Shown: positions 1 to 5,287 of the stretch, one piece after another
Numbering within the stretch: position 1 is the stretch's first letter
Layout of the letters: every line of letters starts with the position of its first letter
Source of the DNA: Euryarchaeota archaeon TMED117
GTDB taxonomy: Archaea; Thermoplasmatota; Poseidoniia; Poseidoniales; Poseidoniaceae
Length of the DNA stretch: 5,287 bases
Assembly (NCBI GenBank): GCA_002171315.2
Contig: NHFS02000083.1
Coordinates: forward strand, 1-5,287
Direction of reading: 5' to 3'
Position numbers and translations under genes: made by a program
The notes under the pieces: generated by a model
The model's database searches: none
Seen by the model: the letters and a program-made list of their open reading frames with translations, nothing else
Told to the model about the DNA's origin: nothing

Positions 1-834
1 GCTGCAAAGCGCCGTAATTGCGATGGTGATGAAGATGCGATTATGTTACTGATGGATGGATTATTGAACTTTAGTCGTGAGATCTTGCCTGCAAATCGTG
101 GTGGCCAAATGGATGCTCCGCTTGTATTGACGACACGCCTCAATCCAACTGAAATCGACAAGGAAGCGTTGAACGTTGATGCTGCTTGGTTCTATGAACG
201 TCAATTCTATGAAGCAACATTGAATCAACCTCATCCAAAAGATATCGCTGATAGCATGGACTTTGTTGAGCGGCGTCTCGGTACTGTTGCTGCTGTCCGT
301 GGCTATGGATACACACATGATTGTGAACGCATGGATGAAGGGCCTGAACTTTCAGCATACAAGACATTAGCCACCATGATCGACAAGATGAATGGACAAC
401 TGAATCTATGCCAACGATTACGAGCAATCAATGCCAGAACTGTTGCATCATCTGTTATTCGATCTCACTTCCTTCCCGATTTACGTGGTAATCTCAACGC
501 TTACGGGCGACAAAAGATTCGTTGTTTGAAATGCGGAAATTCTTACCGCCGAATGCCTCTTGCTGGCCATTGCATTCAACCTGAGAAGGTTGGTGGACGC
601 GGGCTATCTGCTCACGGTGTTGCTCGAAGTGAAGGGGGTCAATGCAATGGAAAACTCGCCCTTACAGTTTCTGAAGGAGCGGTACGCAAGTACATCGAAG
701 TGACAAAGCACGTCATGGATACATACGGAGTCGACACCTACACTCGTCAAAACATGGAATGGCTTGCTGGAAGTGTTGAATCACTGTTCAACAATGACCG
801 AGCAAAACAAATGTCACTCTCAGATTTCCTGTGA
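1..834 (+). CDS. polC: DNA polymerase D large subunit DP2, C-terminal part (5' end outside window)
   Basis: This is the catalytic subunit of the heterodimeric archaeal replicative polymerase PolD, which extends primers at the fork together with the DP1 proofreading subunit. The reading frame is open from base 1, so the visible 277 codons are only the tail of a protein usually well over 1,000 residues long. Visible codons 5-12 read RNCDGDED, the signature of the DP2 two-barrel active site. Its aspartates (bases 22-24 and 28-30) are the expected metal ligands by family knowledge. The following DGLLNFSR and RGGQMDAPLVLT stretches are also typical of DP2. A Cys4 zinc site is formed by cysteines at bases 523-525, 532-534, 571-573 and 643-645. 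The last eight residues, QMSLSDFL, fit a PCNA-interacting (PIP) box. The gene ends in tandem in-frame stops, TGA then TAG (832-837). No intein is present in the visible part. Identification is very secure. Confidence 0.96.
   Translation, partial: AAKRRNCDGDEDAIMLLMDGLLNFSREILPANRGGQMDAPLVLTTRLNPTEIDKEALNVDAAWFYERQFYEATLNQPHPKDIADSMDFVERRLGTVAAVRGYGYTHDCERMDEGPELSAYKTLATMIDKMNGQLNLCQRLRAINARTVASSVIRSHFLPDLRGNLNAYGRQKIRCLKCGNSYRRMPLAGHCIQPEKVGGRGLSAHGVARSEGGQCNGKLALTVSEGAVRKYIEVTKHVMDTYGVDTYTRQNMEWLAGSVESLFNNDRAKQMSLSDFL
808..831 (+). other. C-terminal PIP box of DP2 (PCNA-binding motif)
   Basis: The final eight codons encode Q-M-S-L-S-D-F-L. This matches the PIP consensus Q-x-x-(I/L/M)-x-x-aromatic-(aromatic/L) and sits at the extreme C terminus, where such motifs are usually displayed. 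PIP boxes tether replication enzymes to the PCNA sliding clamp, and DP2 proteins of other archaea are known to carry one near the C terminus. The motif is seen directly; clamp binding is inferred. Confidence 0.75.
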
Positions 835-875
835 TAGGAAAGCGATTCGTGTGCGCCATCTGAGGGCAATGTTCG

Positions 876-896
876 TATTTACCCAAATCTTATGAC
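876..896 (+). promoter_or_regulatory. Possible weak archaeal promoter upstream of the transporter gene
   Basis: The 94-base spacer between the DP2 stop and the next gene contains two AT-rich TATA-like stretches, TATTTA at 876-881 and AATCTTATGA at 886-895. They lie about 35-50 bases before the GTG start at 929. That would place a start site near 903-917 under the usual 25-27 base spacing. Neither is a good match to the archaeal TATA consensus, and no clear terminator of the upstream gene separates them, so read-through from polC is equally possible. Confidence 0.25.
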
Positions 897-928
897 TTGA
901 GGCCGTTAGCCGAAAGTAGGCGGTAGGA

Positions 929-1882
929 GTGAACTCACAACGACTTCTCCTCTGGATATTACTCTCTTTTTCTATTATTTCTATTTCAAGTGCAGGCGCA
1001 GTTTTCCAACTTATGGAAGATGTCCCCCCTCTTCTAAGAGCATCATGGAGATTCCAACTTACGGCATTAATTATGGCGCCAATTTTTGCTTACCAATTCA
1101 ACGCCATGAGAACGGATGAAGAAGCAATTACTAAACTAAAATCAAAACAGACTCTATGGATTTTAACAGGATCGGGGCTCAGTCTTGGACTCCATATGGG
1201 CGCATGGGTTTGGTCATTGGACAATACCTCGCTTTCACATAGTTTACTATTCGTTACAATTCATCCACTCATCATTGTTTTTGGAGCATTAATGTTGAGA
1301 AAATACGTTCCTTCCAAACAAATTTTTGGGGCAAGTATTGGATTCATTGGAGGAGGGATTACACTTCTTGGAATCTCTGTTGAATCAGAAGTAACGTTAC
1401 TTGGAGATCTTGCTGCTATCGTTGGCGCATGTGCAGTCGTTGGATATTTCATCGCAGGTAGAACTCTGCGTCAGTGGATGCCTCTTTTCGTGTACATCTT
1501 ACCTGTCACAATTATAGCTGCAGTTTTCCTTGCAATTATGTCACTTTTACTTGAAGGCAGTACATTCTCAATGACCAACCAAGATTTATCGATATTTGGG
1601 TGGTTAAGTAGTGCTTGGATTTTTTATGTCCTCTACTTGGCGATCTTCCCTGGAATTGTTGGACACGCTGGCATAAGTTCCGTTCTACGTTGGTTCCCTC
1701 CAATAATCGTGAGTGTCGCGTATCTGTTTGAACCTCTCATCGGCTCCTTCATCGGATGGGTTTTAGGAACTACAGGAATACCCAGTTTCTGGACATGGGC
1801 TGGGGCAATTGTCTTGATGATGGGGACTATCCTCGTGATATGGGGCGATGAAGAGAACAAAAAACGAGAGGTTGAATTATAA
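929..1882 (+). CDS. EamA/DMT-superfamily membrane transporter
   Basis: This is a predicted integral membrane permease of the drug/metabolite transporter superfamily; the substrate cannot be read from sequence. The 317 residues form about ten hydrophobic helices, beginning near residues 7, 36, 75, 100, 131, 157, 184, 222, 252 and 288. They are arranged as two EamA repeats (about 5-149 and 156-306), which is the usual family length and plan. Typical features are SAGAVFQLMEDVPPLLRASW after helix 1, the P-containing helix 4 region (SLLFVTIHPLIIVFGALML), the glycine-rich GFIGGGITLLG end of repeat 1, and EPLIGSFIGW in repeat 2. The tail is short and charged (GDEENKKREVEL). GTG at 929 is the first possible start, because TAG at 917-919 closes the frame. 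The next ATG would remove helix 1. A GTAGG at 916-920 could serve as a weak ribosome binding site. The stop overlaps the next start by one base (TAATG), implying translational coupling. Confidence 0.9.
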   Translation: MNSQRLLLWILLSFSIISISSAGAVFQLMEDVPPLLRASWRFQLTALIMAPIFAYQFNAMRTDEEAITKLKSKQTLWILTGSGLSLGLHMGAWVWSLDNTSLSHSLLFVTIHPLIIVFGALMLRKYVPSKQIFGASIGFIGGGITLLGISVESEVTLLGDLAAIVGACAVVGYFIAGRTLRQWMPLFVYILPVTIIAAVFLAIMSLLLEGSTFSMTNQDLSIFGWLSSAWIFYVLYLAIFPGIVGHAGISSVLRWFPPIIVSVAYLFEPLIGSFIGWVLGTTGIPSFWTWAGAIVLMMGTILVIWGDEENKKREVEL

Positions 1883-2955
1883 TGATTAGCAATGGAAACT
1901 CATCTTTAATTGTCGCTGGATTTTTCTCAGCATTAATTGGTCTTGCCCTCAATGGAGTCTCTCGACTAGCGATCGGAGAGCCCATCATTGAGCCAGATAC
2001 CGTCGTCATTTCCCAATATATTCTCACGAGCATGGCAACAAGTGTCATCGGACCCGCAGTCATCTTTATCCACCGCTTACATCTCAAATCGACAGATATG
2101 GAATACGGTGTCCTTTCTATGAATTGGCCCGATTCAAATGCTCCGCTAACGAAAATTGGGCCCGTTCGAGCAAAGATTGCATATTCATTACGAAACTTAA
2201 TTGAGGGTATTGGGACAAAAGAGGCTGATGCGCAGAGTGAAATAATCGCCAATCAAATCGTGCATTGGACACTTCATGAACAAGAAGCAAACGTTCGTGA
2301 TTTCGGTCGAATTCAGCTCATTTCTCAAACACCTGGTCTTTCTCAAGATGCTGAGGCAAAAGATACGTACCAACTGATTACAGAATTCGCCAAGAAGGGA
2401 GACTGCATCTATGCTACAGCGTTCACAAACACTCGTCTATGGTGGTTGAGACCTCAGACTGGAGAAAAATTCTTGAAATTTAATCTTGACCTTATTGGAA
2501 GAGGATTGGACATTAAACGGATATTTGGCGTTAATCATCCAGATTGGCCCGGATTTGACTTGGGGGAAGATGAAGACGGAGCAAAGAAAAGACTCATCCA
2601 ACTCCATGCAAACCTCAAAGGTACTGAAACATATACAATTGAATACAATTCATTCATGAATTCACGGATTCGGACGAGATATGGCATGGAATTACGGGAT
2701 TGCATGATCTTAGTTCGTAATGGAAAACCATATTTTGGATTGGAATGGGCAGTTGATCTCTTCGGTGAGGCAGACAAAGTTTACGTTGTTTTTGGACAGT
2801 CCCAATTAAACACGCTTTACGATAATATGTTGGCTATTTTGGATGTTGATGAATCAGACGGTCTTTCGATAATCGAGCAACAGAATCCTTATGAGATTGA
2901 AAATTTTGAAGAAAGAAAAAGAGCAATGAGTGATCTAAAGAGTATTCTCGATTGA
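1882..2955 (+). CDS. Membrane-anchored protein of unknown function with a possible PLD-fold-like soluble domain
   Basis: I do not recognise this as a named family. The 357-residue product has two hydrophobic helices near the N terminus (about 8-30 and 43-63), a linker that includes an NWPDSNAP stretch (81-88) and a helical region (95-145), then a mixed alpha/beta domain (about 160-325) and a charged helical tail. The soluble domain holds IYATAFTNTRLWW (176-188), G194, RGLDIKRIF (207-215) and DCMILVRNGKPYFGLEW (273-289). The pattern WW...G...N...RG.xIkRIF resembles what I recall from phospholipase-D-like sensor or regulatory domains. There is no HxKxxxxD catalytic motif anywhere, so if it has that fold it is not a conventional phospholipase. 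The start ATG overlaps the transporter stop by one base, so the two are very likely co-translated and may act together, for example as permease and regulator. Membrane location is well supported; fold is tentative and function unknown. Confidence 0.82.
   Translation: MISNGNSSLIVAGFFSALIGLALNGVSRLAIGEPIIEPDTVVISQYILTSMATSVIGPAVIFIHRLHLKSTDMEYGVLSMNWPDSNAPLTKIGPVRAKIAYSLRNLIEGIGTKEADAQSEIIANQIVHWTLHEQEANVRDFGRIQLISQTPGLSQDAEAKDTYQLITEFAKKGDCIYATAFTNTRLWWLRPQTGEKFLKFNLDLIGRGLDIKRIFGVNHPDWPGFDLGEDEDGAKKRLIQLHANLKGTETYTIEYNSFMNSRIRTRYGMELRDCMILVRNGKPYFGLEWAVDLFGEADKVYVVFGQSQLNTLYDNMLAILDVDESDGLSIIEQQNPYEIENFEERKRAMSDLKSILD
2907..2921 (-). terminator. Possible minus-strand T-rich terminator inside the convergent gene
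   Basis: The convergent spacer itself is A-rich when read on the minus strand, so it offers no T tract for the mptE transcription unit. The first good one is CTCTTTTTCTTTCTTC on the minus strand, about 75 bases beyond the TAA, within the 3' end of the plus-strand gene. Termination here would produce overlapping antisense 3' ends. This rests on base composition only. Confidence 0.25.
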
Positions 2956-2970
2956 TGATCAAATACCCTC

Positions 2971-2984
2971 TGTTTGTCTTTTTC
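2971..2984 (+). terminator. T-rich archaeal-type terminator candidate
   Basis: Sixteen bases after the TGA of the upstream plus-strand gene lies a pyrimidine tract, TGTTTGTCTTTTTC, with five consecutive T at 2979-2983. Archaeal RNA polymerase commonly stops at such T tracts without a strong hairpin. A weak five-pair inverted repeat (CACAT 2986-2990, ATGTG 2995-2999) follows but lies on the wrong side for an intrinsic bacterial-type terminator. The placement in a 37-base convergent gap supports the call. Confidence 0.45.
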
Positions 2985-2992
2985 ACACATCA

Positions 2993-3613
2993 TTATGTGA
3001 TGGGATCTCTCCATGGTGAATCGTTTGCTTCATCCGCTTCAGGCATGCCGACTTGCGTTCTTTTGAACTCACGTGGCTTGTCATCTTTCGTTTCTGTTGA
3101 TTTTTCATTGCTGTATTTTGAAACAATCTTTCGAACACCAATTTCACCAAATGCAACTGCTACAAGTAAAACTGAGAGGATGAGATGTCCCCAAATTGCG
3201 ATTGGCGCAAAGGGTGCTACGTCAAGTGTTTGAGTAGCAAGGATGTTTTCACCAATGGTTGTTTCAAGCGTGTATTCGCCAGGTGGTAACTCCGCTTCAA
3301 CGGAAGCAAATTCATTGGTTTGGCCGCTCCATGAAAGGACGGTTTTACCATTAGCATCAACAAATTTCCATGCGACATCCTCAATCCTCGAAGCATCATC
3401 GACATGAACAAATTCGGATTGAATCTCTATTGGAAGATCTGCTTCGCTTCCGAAGACGGGTTGAAGAGAGACTTCTCGGTTTGCTTGGAACTCATGGTCA
3501 GCATCGTTGAGTTCTTGAGAAGCAACATTGTTTGATACGTTTGCCCATATGATATTAATGATGAGAAACGCAAAAGCCCACATACCGTAATTGATAATTT
3601 TACGGGCCTCCAT
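2993..3613 (-). CDS. Two-helix membrane protein with predicted Ig-like/beta-sandwich ectodomain, function unknown
   Basis: I do not recognise this 206-residue protein as a named family. Helix 1 spans about residues 8-25 after a positively charged start (MEARK), and helix 2 spans about 136-160. Between them is a roughly 110-residue acidic domain with alternating beta-prone stretches: FVHVDDASRIEDVAWKFVDA, TVLSWSGQ, FASVEAELPPGEYTLETTI and ILATQTLDVAP. The LPPGEYTLE turn is typical of beta-sandwich (Ig/FN3/CARDB-like) extracytoplasmic domains. Basic residues flank helix 1 and follow helix 2 (RKIVSKYSNEK), so the positive-inside rule puts both ends in the cytoplasm and the middle domain outside. 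The C-terminal 45 residues are charged and probably disordered. ATG at 3613 lies 12 bases after the mptE stop, in the same frame, without an obvious ribosome binding site. It is probably co-transcribed with mptE, but no link to pterin chemistry is evident. Confidence 0.8.
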   Translation of the reverse strand: MEARKIINYGMWAFAFLIINIIWANVSNNVASQELNDADHEFQANREVSLQPVFGSEADLPIEIQSEFVHVDDASRIEDVAWKFVDANGKTVLSWSGQTNEFASVEAELPPGEYTLETTIGENILATQTLDVAPFAPIAIWGHLILSVLLVAVAFGEIGVRKIVSKYSNEKSTETKDDKPREFKRTQVGMPEADEANDSPWRDPIT

Positions 3614-3625
3614 AATATCTTGGTC

Positions 3626-4411
3626 TCAATCATAGTTTATGAGATGGTGTCCTACGCCTAACCGAATCATTGCCTCTTTCATCCACTGTAATTTGTCTAA
3701 TTTTGCAACAGGATTCGTTGCACCAGACCACATCCCAACCTCTTGAGTGGAAAAACCAAGACATTCAACATGCATAAGATCGAGTCCCATTGAATGCAGA
3801 AAACAAAGGGCACGATCTCCGTCAGTAAATCCTCCTGGATTATGGATTTCCGAAAATGTTGTTCTCGTTTGATGTGTCAAAGTAAGCGACGGAACCGATT
3901 TCATTGACGCCCATTTTGTGCATAATTCATTCCAAGTTTCCAAATTATCACCATGTGCATGCAAGACGATGTGAACGGAAGATTCGGCTGCTTGCTGAAG
4001 ATGCTCAGCTCCATCACCATCACTCACCACGCAGAGCACCTTGGAGAGATCATCGACTGCTCCAACAGCCCCATCAGCGGCAATAAAGCGGGCTTGCGTA
4101 CCGAATTCAGCGGTTCGAATCGTTTTCGAACCTGCTCCAACAACATACAGTTTTTCTGCAGCATGCAAACGTTCTCGAAGAGACATTGTTGCTTGATAGC
4201 GTTGTTCAATACTCCATTCTTCTCGGCCGAATGGTTGAGGTTTGGAAAACAAATATTCCATTTGTTTCGCAGACTCTTCATCGTTTTGAAGTGCATACCC
4301 AAACGCTTCACGAACCTCATCCTGTAACGCAAGAAGAGGTTCTAGCGCATCGTTGAACACATCTCTGCCTGCAAGAGCATGTTGAAGAAAGGTTTGGATT
4401 GTCAAGTTCAT
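3626..4411 (-). CDS. mptE: 6-hydroxymethyl-7,8-dihydropterin pyrophosphokinase, MptE type (DUF115 family)
   Basis: The predicted cytosolic enzyme transfers pyrophosphate from ATP to 6-hydroxymethyl-7,8-dihydropterin, the step before joining with an aminobenzoate moiety in archaeal folate or methanopterin-type cofactor synthesis. The archaeal family is unrelated to bacterial FolK. The 261-residue product is close to normal family length. It has a helical N-terminal segment (1-85), then the Rossmann-like catalytic core: YVVGAGSK (89-96), AADGAVGA (111-118), VVSDGDG (128-134), HAHGDN (151-156), QT (181-182), NPGGFTDGDRA (191-201), and a C-terminal KLDKLQW (237-243). SDGDG, HAHGDN and FTDGDR together are diagnostic of the family. 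ATG at 4411 is the first possible start, because an in-frame stop lies at 4424-4426. There is no clear ribosome binding site. The gene is divergent from priL and followed 12 bases later by the small membrane protein gene. Whether the end product is tetrahydrofolate or a methanopterin relative cannot be told here. Confidence 0.9.
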   Translation of the reverse strand: MNLTIQTFLQHALAGRDVFNDALEPLLALQDEVREAFGYALQNDEESAKQMEYLFSKPQPFGREEWSIEQRYQATMSLRERLHAAEKLYVVGAGSKTIRTAEFGTQARFIAADGAVGAVDDLSKVLCVVSDGDGAEHLQQAAESSVHIVLHAHGDNLETWNELCTKWASMKSVPSLTLTHQTRTTFSEIHNPGGFTDGDRALCFLHSMGLDLMHVECLGFSTQEVGMWSGATNPVAKLDKLQWMKEAMIRLGVGHHLINYD

Positions 4412-4418
4412 ATGGTAT
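4406..4418 (+). promoter_or_regulatory. Possible TATA-like element for priL
   Basis: The AT-rich stretch GTTCATATGGTAT is centred about 26 bases before the GTG at 4437. This is the spacing expected if the priL transcript is leaderless and begins at or next to that codon. It overlaps the first codons of mptE on the other strand. The match to the archaeal TATA consensus is poor, so the support is mainly positional. Confidence 0.25.
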
Positions 4419-4436
4419 CGGGTTCATTCGTCTGAT

Positions 4437-5287
4437 GTGCCCCGGCCAAACAGTCAACCAATCGTCACTGATGAGGTGACGCTTGCGCGCTATCCGTTCT
4501 TGCCTCAGGCAAGTGGTTGGATTCAACAGATGGCCGCTAAGCACAATATTTCGTTGGATGATTTAATCGATGGCCCGCTCATGGAATCAGCCCGTAAGCG
4601 AGCCCGTATTCGATTGGTCGATACCGTTCAATCAAAGGAAGGTGTAGAATTGAGTGGTGGTGACATCCATACTGAGGAAGGGCGGTTGATTGAAGCATTC
4701 TCCTTCTATTACGCCCGACTTGTTATTTGTGCTTCAGAAGATGAACGTCTTCTCGCTCGCTGGGCTCAGGCTGAAGCTGCACGAGCGGAACATCTTCTGA
4801 TCAGAGATACAGCAAATATTGAACCAATTGCACGCACATACATCTCCGTTCTTGAGAAAGTTGAGAGGGGAAATGCATTTCGGCGAAGCGTTGCTTCTTC
4901 CGATATTCAGGCACTTCGTCAAACCAAAGATGGATTGGAATGGAGTCTTGGTCTTTCAGATTTTATCGAGGTATGTCCTCGTATCACTGGAAATCGTTGG
5001 AGGCTTCCAAATTGCGATGTTGAGAAGGGAATTGTCCGTCTCCATAACGAAGTCAAATACAGTTCAACTGCTAAACTGGCACGACTTTTGCGAGAACACA
5101 TCAAATCAGATGTGGAACGGGAAGGAATTGAAAAAATGGCCGAGGTAACCACTGATTTAGCCATTCGATTGGCTGAACCTGTTGGAATGGTTCGGAATCT
5201 TCTCAATCAGAAAACAAGCGAAGCGATTGCATTGGTTGGTGCAGAAGAAGAAGATTGGCCACCTTGTATGAGAAAGGCTGTTGCAGA
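4437..5287 (+). CDS. priL: DNA primase large subunit PriL, N-terminal part (3' end outside window)
   Basis: PriL is the regulatory, iron-sulfur subunit of the archaeal/eukaryote-type primase, which works with catalytic PriS to make primers later extended by the polymerase. The frame is open for 283 codons from GTG at 4437 to the window edge and lacks a stop only because the window ends. Family features are LARYPFLPQASGW near the N terminus, the EAFSFYYARLVICASEDERLLARWAQ-type helical core (written here as the EAFSFYYARLVI and SEDERLLARW segments), the AEAARAEHLL helix, WRLPNCDVEKGIVRLH (bases about 4998-5045), and WPPCM at 5259-5273. The Cys in PPCM is the expected first ligand of the 4Fe-4S cluster; the other three cysteines should lie downstream. 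An in-frame stop at 4383-4385 bounds the start, and there is no ATG before residue 32 of this model. GTG at 4437 (leaderless) or GTG at 4476 are the candidates; neither has a clear ribosome binding site. The gene is divergent from mptE with only 25 bases between the preferred starts. Confidence 0.93.
   Translation, partial: MPRPNSQPIVTDEVTLARYPFLPQASGWIQQMAAKHNISLDDLIDGPLMESARKRARIRLVDTVQSKEGVELSGGDIHTEEGRLIEAFSFYYARLVICASEDERLLARWAQAEAARAEHLLIRDTANIEPIARTYISVLEKVERGNAFRRSVASSDIQALRQTKDGLEWSLGLSDFIEVCPRITGNRWRLPNCDVEKGIVRLHNEVKYSSTAKLARLLREHIKSDVEREGIEKMAEVTTDLAIRLAEPVGMVRNLLNQKTSEAIALVGAEEEDWPPCMRKAVA

Noticed and set aside
16..36. Intein in the DP2 active-site motif
   Set aside because: This region is a known intein position in some archaeal DP2 genes, but here the NCDGDED codons and the rest of the visible frame are uninterrupted. 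An intein upstream of the window cannot be excluded.
835..928. Small RNA or tRNA in the spacer after polC
   Set aside because: No tRNA-like arms, no convincing C/D box pair and only three-pair inverted repeats are visible.
1827..2252. Minus-strand open frame of 141 codons
   Set aside because: It is antisense to the transporter end and to the membrane protein start, both with coherent helices; no recognisable features.
2986..2999. Hairpin terminator CACAT-CATT-ATGTG
   Set aside because: The stem has only five pairs, is AT-leaning, and lies after rather than before the T tract, so it is not a standard intrinsic terminator.
2952..3233. Plus-strand open frame of 93 codons after the unknown membrane protein
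   Set aside because: It lies antisense to the well-supported 206-residue membrane protein gene, and its translation has no domain character.
3614..3628. Stop-codon read-through fusing MptE to the membrane protein
   Set aside because: The two frames coincide across a TGA, but the downstream gene has its own ATG before a membrane helix and same-frame adjacency occurs one time in three by chance.
3953..4327. Plus-strand open frame of 124 codons across mptE
   Set aside because: It is the shadow of mptE, whose family motifs are clear on the other strand; the translation is Cys/Phe-rich and unpatterned.
4819..5148. Plus-strand open frame of 109 codons inside priL
   Set aside because: It is out of frame with priL, which shows family motifs continuously across this stretch.

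Overview
The window is archaeal chromosomal DNA. It carries the C-terminal part of the large subunit of the D-family DNA polymerase (DP2), the N-terminal two-thirds or so of the eukaryote-type primase large subunit (PriL), and an MptE-type dihydropterin pyrophosphokinase. DP2 and MptE are archaeal proteins, and DP2 is absent from bacteria. Moderate base composition, compact spacing and general sequence character fit a planktonic Thermoplasmatota lineage such as Marine Group II (Poseidoniales). That placement is inference, because no search could be run.

Layout. Bases 1-834 (+): the end of polC/DP2, including its catalytic Asp motif, a Cys4 zinc site and a C-terminal PCNA-binding motif. Bases 835-928: a short spacer with weak promoter-like sequence. 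Bases 929-1882 (+): a ten-helix EamA/DMT-type transporter with a GTG start. Bases 1882-2955 (+): a membrane-anchored protein of unknown function whose soluble domain has conserved-looking WW and RG-x-x-IKRIF motifs. Its start overlaps the transporter stop by one base. Bases 2956-2992: a convergent spacer with a T-rich tract. Bases 2993-3613 (-): a two-helix membrane protein with a predicted beta-sandwich ectodomain. Bases 3626-4411 (-): mptE, directly upstream of it in the same transcription unit. Bases 4437-5287 (+): priL, divergent from mptE, probably GTG-initiated and cut by the window end.

Working together. DP2 and PriL both act at the replication fork and lie about 3.6 kb apart, which suggests a replication-gene neighbourhood with metabolic and membrane genes between. 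The two central pairs are the less explained part: a DMT transporter translationally coupled to an unknown membrane sensor-like or PLD-like protein, and mptE paired with an Ig-like membrane protein. I see no mobile element, CRISPR array, tRNA or rRNA. The best candidate for something undescribed is the transporter plus membrane-protein pair. The evidence for a functional system is gene coupling only.
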